Origin: Branchiostoma floridae
Lineage: Eukaryota > Chordata > Leptocardii > Amphioxiformes > Branchiostomatidae
Direction of reading: 5' to 3'
NCBI RefSeq assembly: GCF_000003815.2
Contig: NC_049995.1
Coordinates: 15,719,163-15,783,162 of the forward strand
Length of the DNA: 64,000 nt
In this document: piece after piece, positions 56,901 through 64,000 of the stretch
How positions within the stretch are numbered: position 1 is the first letter of the stretch
How the letters are laid out: each line of letters begins with the position of its first letter
Notes under the pieces: model-generated
Told to the model about the DNA's origin: nothing
The model's input: the letters and a program-made list of their open reading frames with translations, nothing else
Database searches by the model: none
Program-made: the position numbers and the translations under genes

Positions 56901-59900
56901 GATAGGATAGACGGCTAGAACGTTGGAATCAGAATCAGTAGGTCCTGAGTTCGATACTCGCCATGCACCTGCCCCCATGACGATGGAGTGACACCCATCG
57001 AGCCTCACGGCTAATCTGTCTAAAGGTGCCCAAAACACTGCACACTTGCCACTAAGACCCGTGAATTTTTATTTTTTCTTATCCCCTCAGATTGACCAAT
57101 AATGGCGGAGGGAAGTCAGCTGACTGCTATGCAAAGCTCCTGCTGAACGCGATATCCTCCTCTCTGAAGGCTCTCCTGCGTCCGACTCAGCTGGGGAGTC
57201 AGGACCGAGGGCCGGCCGAGAAACTCGCCGTGCTCTGTAGCAAAAGTACAGGTAGGAATCAGAGCTGTAGAAAGCCTAAAGTTTGACATAAGAAATGCTC
57301 TTTATTGTGACAAATTTTAAAAGTACCAAAAGAGTAAAATCTTAATGCCATCATTTTAAGTCATTCAGGTGTCTGACAGTTGCTGTATTTGTTTGGGCTT
57401 GTCTGTGTGTTTGGCTCTGTATCTCTCTCTCTCTCTGTGTGTGAGTAGGTTTCTAGGATCCTCAATACACAGTCACAATGCAGTGTTGCCATGCATCCCC
57501 AGGGCGATATTTTTGTCTGGGGGACTGAAAAATGGTAAGAAACCTGGAGTGAAGTTTCCTGTCTCTGACTGCTTTTGTTCTCTTTTTTGCAGAGACAGAC
57601 TTGGACAAGGTCATGATCAACCTGGAGACGAAGGAGTTTGTGATCGAGCCGGTCACGCTGCAGTCTCTTCAACAGCTGATCCAGTGGGTGGGGGACTTCA
57701 CGCTGTACCTGCTGTCTCTGCTGCCCACACAGCAAGGTCAGTATAGAATAGCAAGGTCATGCTGTACCTGCATAACACAGCAACATCACTATAGAAAAGC
57801 GAGGTCAGTATAGAACAGCAACATCACCATAGAACAGCAAGGTCAGTGTAACACAGCAAAGTCAGTATAGAACAGCAAGGTCAGTATAGAACAGCTAAGT
57901 CACGCTGCAGTCTCTACAGCAGCTGATCCAGTGGGTGGGGGACTTCACGCTGTACCTGCTGTCTCTGCTGCCAACACAGCAAGGTCAGTATAACACAGCA
58001 AGGTCAGTATAACATGGCAAGGTCACGCTGCAGTCTCTGCAACAGCTGATCCAGTGGGTGGGGGACTTCACGCTGTACCTGCTGTCTCTGCTGCCCACAC
58101 AGCAAGGTCAGTATAACACAGCAAGGTCAGTATAACATGGCAAGGTCACGCTGCAGTCTCTGCAACAGCTGATCCAGTGGGTGGGGGACTTCACGCTGTA
58201 CCTGCTGTCTCTGCTGCCAACACAGCAAGGTCAGTATAACACAGCAAGGTCAGTATAACATGGCAAGGTCACGCTGCAGTCTCTGCAACAGCTGATCCAG
58301 TGGGTGGGGGACTTCACGCTGTACCTGCTGTCTCTGCTGCCCACACAGCAAGGTCAGTATAGAATAGCAAGGTCATGCTGTACCTGCATAACACAGCAAC
58401 ATCACTATAGAAAAGTGAGGTCAGTATAGAACAGCAACATCACCATAGAACAGCAAGGTCAGTATAACACAGCAAAGCCAGTATAGAACAGCAAGGTCAG
58501 TATAGAACAGGTAAGTCACGCTGCAGTCTCTACAGCAGCTGATCCAGTGGGTGGGAGACTTCACGCTATACTTGCTGTCTCTGCTGCCCACACAGCAAGG
58601 TCAGTATAGAACAGCAAGGTCAGTATAGACCAGCAAGGTCATTATAGAACAGCAACATCACAATATAGCACAGCAAAGTCACTCTGAAGCCTCTACAGCA
58701 GCTGATACAGTGGGTGGGCGACTTCACACTGTACCTGCTGTCTCTGCTGCCCACACAGCAAGGTCAGTATAACACGGCAAGGTCACGCTGTACCTGCTGT
58801 CTCTGCTGCCCACACAGCAAGGTCAGTACAACACAGCAAGGTCACACAGTACCTGCATTCTCTGCTGCCCACACAGCAAGGTCATGCTGTACCTGCTGTC
58901 TCTGCCGCCTACATAGCAAGGTCAGTATAACACGGCAAGTCTGTCTTACACAGTGTGAGCTGCTATAAGCGAGATGTAATCAGGCTACCTTGCCCCCCTC
59001 CCCCTCAGGTATGCCTAACCATGTTGGCTTGACGCTCCTACGTGACGCCCAGTTCCTACAGATGTTACGTGAGCTGCTATAAGCAAGATTTAATCAGGCT
59101 ACCATGCCCCCCTCCCCCTCAGGTATGCCTAACCATGTTGGCTCGACCTTCCTATGTGACGCCCAGTTCCTACAGATGTTCCGAGAGCTGCTGTTGACGG
59201 TTCGGATCTGGGGCGGGCTGCTATAAGCGAGATTTAACCAGGCTATCTTGCCCCCCTCCCCCCTCAGGTATGCCTAACCGTGTTGGCTCGACCCTCCTTC
59301 GTGACGCCCTATTCCTACAGATGTTACGAGAGTTGCTGGTGATGGTTCGGATCTGGGGGCTCATCAAGTCCAGCTGTCTCCCTGTCTTCACCGCAACCTC
59401 AGATAACCTGGACAGCCTCCAGCTGCTGTTTAAGCTGCTCACCAAGGCCTGGATGTGTGCTAAAGAGGAGAGGCTTTCCAGTGGTGGGTTTTCTTTTATT
59501 TATTTTGCATAGGTAAATTGCCTTTAGATGATATTCTAGTTTTATTCACAAATTATGAAGCTGTGTAAGACCAGGCTATGAGGTTTGATCCACTGACACT
59601 GGAAAGGACCCCTTTGCTTTTTAAATAGCTCAAGGTGTGGCTCTCCTCAAATATTGGATTTGCAACTTAATGTCCCATCCGGGGAGATGTTTCTAATCAA
59701 AGCTAGGTACGTGTAGTAGTCAATTCCACATAAGTCAAGTGAGGAAATAGGTGTTATGTGTCTTTCCCAATTAGTGCACATCATAGGGGCCTTGTTTAGG
59801 TTCCATTTCAACAACCCCTACCACCTTCCAAGTCTTCACAGTGTTGTGGGCTGTTAAGGAGGAGAAGCTCTCTAGTGGTGGTCTGTTTTGTAGGATTTTT

Positions 59901-60205
59901 ACCCTTCATGGTTTGCTTTCTTCTTTCCTATACCTCTAAAAGTTCCTTTAGAATGATCTCGAGCCTTTGGAATGTGACAACTCAGAAACACACAGACAGA
60001 CAAAAGGGCACACATCTACATGTAGTGTTTATTAATGGCTGAATCTTAATGTTTTATTTTTTCTAGACTGGGATGACTCCCTGGTAGACGAGTGCTGCCT
60101 GCTGCCCAGTCGAATGCTGGTGCCCAACCTGGACTCTCCACCCCCCGCAGAGGGAATAATGGCACGACCCCAGAGCAAGCAACCAATCCTGGTGCAAGTT
60201 GGGAA
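49518..60205 (+). CDS. MED16: Mediator complex subunit 16, N-terminal ~742 residues (3' exons absent)
   Basis: Tail-module subunit of Mediator, linking activators to RNA polymerase II in the nucleus. Ten coding exons join in frame: 49518-49640, 50584-50735, 52443-53061, 53312-53571, 54163-54418, 55894-56051, 57091-57251, 57593-57736, 59268-59483 and 60067-60205. All have AG/GT borders. Landmarks shared with vertebrate MED16, compared from memory, include the SEWEK start, [13 protein letters not shown], a WD-type segment ending [78 protein letters not shown] and [10 protein letters not shown]. The N-terminal half is the beta-propeller and the second half is helical. The last visible exon ends in phase 2 before the cysteine-containing C-terminal domain, about 110-135 residues short of human length. 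Those exons are probably beyond 64000. Partial copies of exons 1, 2 and 5-9 sit in neighbouring introns. It is head to head with SDR copy 3. Confidence 0.94.
49641..50013 (+). repeat. TTG microsatellites with two copies of MED16 exon-1 end plus donor
   Basis: Copies at about 49695-49797 (GAG TAG in place of GAG TGG) and 49969-50013. Both end GCAG|GTAGGTG like the real exon (49640). TTG repeats lie between. Confidence 0.88.
50736..51531 (+). repeat. TTAG microsatellite array with long and short copies of MED16 exon-2 end
   Basis: Long copies at 50853-50930 (78 nt), 50983-51060 (78 nt) and 51458-51531 (74 nt) have an AG in front and GT after. Short copies (GGAACACAGCTACTGTCTGC plus GAGAG|GT) lie at about 50793, 51118, 51200, 51289 and 51371. 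TTAG repeats separate them. Confidence 0.9.
52075..52390. mobile_element. hAT-like MITE family D, copy 2 (inverted), in MED16 intron 2
   Basis: Inverted relative of 10109-10437 with the same GGTGCACCC motifs and the shared central segment. Its right end (GTGCACCTAATCCC) lies about 50 bp before MED16 exon 3. Confidence 0.75.
53205..53270. mobile_element. MITE family A, truncated copy
   Basis: Left half only (CAGTAGAAGCCAGTTGATTG... then CACAAAATCCCAC), in intron 3 of MED16. Confidence 0.65.
54540..54870 (+). repeat. Short copies of MED16 exon-5 end plus donor
   Basis: Versions of CTGCTGGAGTACTGTATG|GT (the LLEYCM end) recur at about 54567, 54675 and 54843 downstream of the real exon end at 54418. 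Confidence 0.75.
55142..55893 (+). repeat. Array of MED16 exon-6 acceptor edges
   Basis: Repeats of GGTGAAGTCTGCCATCTCTG... acceptor CAG, then exon start. Exon-like copies start at 55208 (about 94 nt, synonymous differences only), 55352, 55649 and 55767. The last two units are 118 bp apart. The real exon starts at 55894. Confidence 0.88.
56130..56318 (+). repeat. Two copies of MED16 exon-6 end plus donor
   Basis: CAGATCCACCTCACCA... TTATACAG|GTGAG at 56133-56181 and 56268-56318, about 137 bp apart, downstream of the real exon end at 56051. Confidence 0.88.
56640..56900 (+). repeat. Tandem ~130-bp repeat containing a MED16 exon-7 edge copy
   Basis: Blocks containing GCGATCACTACAGAG.ATGG and TCAAAGTAGCAAT recur. 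One carries CCCCACAG|ATTGACCAATA (56790), the first 11 nt of exon 7 (real start 57091). Confidence 0.7.
57900..58930 (+). repeat. ~122-bp tandem array of MED16 exon-8 end plus donor
   Basis: Full-length copies of the exon-8 tail (CTGCAGTCTCT... CAGCAAG|GTCAGT) begin near 57902, 58024, 58147, 58269, 58517 and 58680. Shorter ones lie at about 58785, 58850 and 58880. Spacers are AGCAAGGTCAGTATAACAC repeats. The first five encode the same peptide as the real exon. Confidence 0.92.
59005..59267 (+). repeat. Two copies of MED16 exon-9 acceptor and start
   Basis: CCCCTCAG|GTATGCCTAACC... at about 59010-59077 and 59124-59215. Each is followed by GCTGCTATAAGC.AGATTTAA, also found as a dispersed repeat near 26218 and 50255. 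The real exon starts at 59268. Confidence 0.88.
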
Positions 60206-60690
60206 GTATGTCATCAATATTAGCATGAAAGTTCATCTGTGTTGACATGATTCATATTGAAGTTTTACCAGAAATTCGAGCTGAGCAAAATTTGTGTTGT
60301 ACGACAGTTGTAAAACTTCAATAAGTATGTCCTCATTACATTTACTGTAGAATGCCTCAGTTTGGAAAAGGCAGCCCAAATTTCATAGGAGGAGGGGAAT
60401 ATTGCTTATTGAATGCCTCGTGGAATGCCTAAGGCAGTTGCATGACAAATCCTAGGAAATTTTGAAATCTTGACTCTTTTAAATGTAACTTGGTTTCTTA
60501 CCAGACCCCAGCCCGATCTCAAAAATTTGTTTTGTGTGATAGATATTTTTTACATCGGGCTGGGGTCTGGTATCCAGGCTATTTTAAATGCTATTTCCTG
60601 CAGTCTGCATTTTGCTGGCAAACAAAGCTGAGTTTAGTGTTATTTCTATTGGCGAAAAAATAGAACCCCAAGGGTTTGGGGTTAAGTTTT
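60206..60690. other. MED16 intron or downstream, no exon recognised
   Basis: Follows the donor at 60205/60206. No match to the conserved MED16 C-terminal segment was seen from here to 64000. Confidence 0.6.
60499..60572. other. Perfect 19-bp inverted repeat
   Basis: TACCAGACCCCAGCCCGAT (60499-60517) and its exact complement (60554-60572), with a 36-nt AT-rich loop. Just after the last visible MED16 exon. Confidence 0.92.
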
Positions 60691-61050
60691 TAGGGCTACA
60701 TATTTTGTCAATGTTTGTCACCAAACTTGGAAGGCATGCCAATGTTTGGTATGACATGTAAATAGGTCACAAACAGCAGACAAGTGGCTACTGTAGACAG
60801 TATCCTTAAAGTTTGGGTCAGTGGCAATGATAATAATCCATCAGAGACATATTTTCTCAATGTTTGTCACCAAACTTGCAAGGCATCGCAAGGTGGCCAC
60901 TGCCAATGTTTGGTATGACTGTGAGTTCGTCACAAACTACTAGCAGCAGACAAGTGGCCACTGTGCATGGTGTCCTTAAAGTTTGGGTCAGTGGCAACAA
61001 TAATAATCCATCGGAGACCACCCAAAAGTCCCCACAATGGCCAGATGTTC
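60690..61050. repeat. Tandem ~150-bp repeat
   Basis: TTGTCAATGTTTGTCACCAA... CCAATGTTTGGTATGAC... TCCTTAAAGTTTGGGTCAG occurs twice (from about 60710 and 60855). No ORF. Confidence 0.85.
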
Positions 61051-61479
61051 CTACAGCGGGTATCTCACTGAAGTTAGTGTAGTTTGAGGTTAATAGTGTG
61101 GCCGACACTTCACATTTTTTTTCTTCACATTTTCTCATTCTTGATTGTTGCACCTAGTACCTACTTTTTTGCACCACCACAAACAGATGGCCACAAATCG
61201 GACTGTATTTCACCAATCAAACTGGCACAAGGACAGTTCCTCTTAATTATATTTCAGCCATACATAGTATGGTGAAATATATTGTATTTGTAATGTTTCT
61301 TCTTCTTCTTTCTTTCTCCTGTCAAATCTTCAAAGTGATTCATCTCCGCCGTTCCTGGACCGAATGACCTGAAATTTGGCACAGGGGTAGAATGGGTCAA
61401 TACCTTGATGCTTTTTTCTCATTTTTTTCATATCTGCCTCTAAAATGATTTTATTGAGATTTTTTGGTCAATTTTAGAC

Positions 61480-61990
61480 CAAAACTGTATATTTTGGCCC
61501 CTGTACCCTGGTATTACAACCAAATGAGCTAAAATTTGACAGAGATGTGCCTTGATAATGCCCCCATATAAATTCGATAACACTTTTGGTGTACAGTACA
61601 ACAAAATGCTTATTTTTGCGATTTTTAGACCAATTTTTGACCAAAAAAAGGACACTTTTGGCCCCTGTACCCTGGTATTACAACCAAATGAGCTGAAATT
61701 TGACAGAGATGTGCCTTGATAATGCCCCCATATAAATTCAATAACACTTTTGGTGTACAGTACAACAAAATGCTTATTTTTGCGATTTTTTGACCAATTT
61801 TTGACCAAAAAAGGACACTTTTGGCTCCTGTACCTTGGTATTGCAACCGAATGAGCTGAAATTTGACACAGATGTGCCTTGATAATCCCTTCATATAAAT
61901 TCAATAACACTTTTGGTGTACAGTGCAACAAAATGCTTATTTTTGCGATTTTTGGCCAATTTTTGACCAAAAAAGGACACTTTTGGCTCC
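61480..61990. repeat. ~170-bp tandem repeat, three to four units
   Basis: Units read CTGTACCCTGGTATTACAAC... GAGCTGAAATTTGACA... CTTTTGGTGTACAGT... ATTTTTGCGATTTTT. The 176-codon minus-strand ORF here is just the repeat read through and is not called a gene. Confidence 0.9.
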
Positions 61991-63350
61991 TGTACCCTGG
62001 TATTACAATTAAATGACCTGAAATTTGGTATAGATAGGCATTAGATACTTAGTAACAAGATTCAAGTAAAATTTTTGACATAAACAACTTTAAAATGATT
62101 AATTTTGGCACTTTTCTGAGGGGAAATTTGTTTTCTTTTGGCCCCCTGACGTGACCTTCCGTGACCCCGCACAGAGCCACACCTGTGCGCGTCAGCCGGA
62201 GAGTTAATTCAATCAAAGACCTAGCCAATCAGCGAAGAGGAGGCCAAAGGCTAATTAATATTCATAAGCGGAGCCTCATGATCCCGTATATAGCAGTGTT
62301 CCCGCCAGGGGGAGCGAAGCCCGCCTAAGGCTCTCGCATTTTAGACTATTCAGAAGGCTTTATATTGTACAGTGGAAGCCAGTTAATTGCACATCGGATT
62401 AACGCACACTTCTGTTAACTGCACGGAATCCCTGAAACCCAAACCGGTGTGGTCCAGCTAGATAACTTCGCATTATTGCACCAGCCGGATAATTGCACCA
62501 AATTCACTGGCAAATAGGCCGTGCAATTAAGCGGCTTCTACTGTATCAGTTCTTAGGGGCATATCTATGATAATCGCAGCAGTCACTTAACTTCTCTTCA
62601 GGAGTTTAGCGTAACACTATTTCAGGTCAAACCGTCAAAGGCAACTAAAAACAAACTTTAACGTTACTGAGTTCAACAGTACTTATAACTTGTTATCCGA
62701 AGTTGAAACGCTAGCGATGGTATTTTCGCTGCGCTGTTAGCTCCGTGCGACTGTTGTTGCACCCCTGTACCCTGGTATGAGTAACATTTGGTATAGATAG
62801 GCATGAGATAGTTGGTAAAATGATCCAAGTAAAATTTTTGGCATAAAGTACTGTAAAAGGCTTAATTACAGCACTTTTTTTAGGGGAAATTGGTTTTCTT
62901 TCGTTCTCCATGCCATGACCTTTCGGACGTTCACCCCACAGAGCCGACATCTGCACCTGCATCTAGCCGGCAGGAAGAGTTAATTCAATTAATGATTCAG
63001 CCAATCAGCGAAGAGGAAAGCGAAGGCTAATTAATATTCATAAGCGGGACCACACAATACGTTAACTTGAAGACTCAGGCCGTACAGACTTCTCGCCAGG
63101 ATTTTTTCAAAGCGTCGGACAGGGGTCCGGGGGCCGCCGAATGTCCCTGGCGGGGTCCAGGGGCAGGGCCACTGTGGGGGGGACCCAGGTGGGCGAAGCC
63201 CCCCCGGAAGCTCTTGCATTTTAGACTATTGAGAAGGCTTCTTTTATCAGTTTTTTTAGGGCCATATCTACGATAATCGTAGCAGTCACTTACTTCTCTT
63301 CAGCAGTTTGACTTTAAAATATTTCGGGTCAAAGCTTCAAAGACAACTAA
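61980..63350. repeat. Two tandem ~700-bp copies of a composite repeat
   Basis: Copy 1 (about 61980-62660) and copy 2 (about 62755-63350) share, in order: TTTGGTATAGATAGGCAT, GTAAAATTTTTG.CATAAA, AATCAGCGAAGAGGA, GCTAATTAATATTCATAAGC, GCATTTTAGACTATT and ATCAGTT...AGGG. Copy 1 is interrupted by MITE family A. The window's first 60 bases match the same 3' segment. Confidence 0.8.
62370..62543. mobile_element. MITE family A, copy 3, inserted in another repeat
   Basis: Copy with TA flanks that interrupts the GCATTTTAGACTATTCAGAAG repeat. The uninterrupted version of that repeat is seen at 63217 and at the start of the window (9 onward). Confidence 0.8.
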
Positions 63351-64000
63351 AACCTCATAAACAACGACTTTTGTTGACGGTCTGATATCCCTACGTCGCC
63401 GCCTCGCTGATATTCCCACGAACATGTTTCAAGAAAAATACCCAGCAAAAAACGCTGTTCTGCGTCAAATTCTATTCTATAAAACATGTGGGACTCAGTG
63501 TTACAGTCTAAATATTTTGTAGAAGCACCGCTGTAGGAAAGAAGGTCCAAGCAATGTAAAACATCACGTAGCATGAAGTTCGCTGTCAACTGGCACACAG
63601 CACATGACTGTTTGAAACTCTAAGTCTAATCAACAGCCGTGTTTGATTGATAGCCGGCGGTCCTTTGATGAAGTCGGCGAAAGGTGCGTTAGTTAGAAAA
63701 TCTGCGTTTAGTTTTGATACGTAATTATAAGTTAGACAGTGGCGAGAATGATTATTTTCTCATCAATATTTCTCTTCAGAATTATTTGAACTTAATTGTA
63801 CATCTAAACAATTGGCTTACCTGTGCAATGTTTATATGATTAATGATCAGCGTACTGAAATCATGTGTAACGTATGGCTCCTAGTCAATAGATCAGCATT
63901 TTCTCTATAGTGACCACCTGTCTATAGTGGCCACATTTCCTAGTGCTGTTGTTGTTTGACATAAACTTTTAACATTTAAATTGTAAGTAACTTTAAACTG

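Noticed and set aside
61440-61970. 176-codon minus-strand ORF with repeated peptide blocks
   Set aside because: It is the tandem DNA repeat read through. The blocks appear in shifted frames in each unit and no protein motif is present.

Overview
The window looks like invertebrate-chordate nuclear DNA, most likely amphioxus (Branchiostoma). This is inferred from short exons in repeat-rich introns, proteins closer to vertebrate than to insect homologues (MED16, an HDBP/C-clamp zinc-finger protein, SDR16C dehydrogenases), an ecdysteroid-kinase-like gene, very many short inverted-repeat elements, and two assembly gaps (runs of N). No prokaryotic feature was seen and no species search could be run.

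Layout: 1-10.4 kb is gene-free and holds dispersed repeats. 10.4-19.6 kb carries the 3' half of a C2H2/C-clamp transcription factor gene (+) with a long presumed 3' UTR. 19.6-22.9 kb is a graveyard of non-LTR retrotransposons, including one LINE inserted inside another. 22.9-48.1 kb is a cluster of three paralogous SDR16C-type dehydrogenase genes. SDR-1 (-) and SDR-2 (+) are head to head, and SDR-2 and SDR-3 (-) are tail to tail. All three have six exons of almost identical lengths. A complete CHK/EcKinase-like gene lies on the opposite strand inside the 8.2-kb fourth intron of SDR-2. 48.8-60.2 kb holds MED16 (+), head to head with SDR-3. Ten coding exons are visible; the C-terminal exons are not in the window. 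60.2-64 kb is gene-free tandem and dispersed repeats.

The most striking structure is shared by all five genes. Pieces of coding exon together with the adjoining splice site are reiterated in the neighbouring intron. Some arrays repeat the acceptor plus the exon start and lie upstream of the real exon; others repeat the exon end plus the donor and lie downstream. Many are interleaved with TG, TTTG, TTG or TTAG microsatellites. Copies tend to decay with distance from the real exon, and several differ from the real exon almost only at synonymous positions. Two MED16 exon-2 copies are 78-nt, frame-preserving, splice-site-flanked cassettes. One SDR-2 intron copy matches SDR-1, pointing to sequence exchange between paralogues. 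From memory, unverified, a related phenomenon was reported at amphioxus Adh under the name mirage minisatellites. Its density here (about twenty arrays in five neighbouring genes), the synonymous divergence and the inter-paralogue transfer deserve follow-up.

Functionally the genes do not form one pathway. SDR16C enzymes act on retinoid or steroid substrates at ER or lipid-droplet membranes, MED16 is a tail subunit of the Mediator complex, the C-clamp protein is a DNA-binding regulator, and EcKinase-like proteins are predicted small-molecule kinases.
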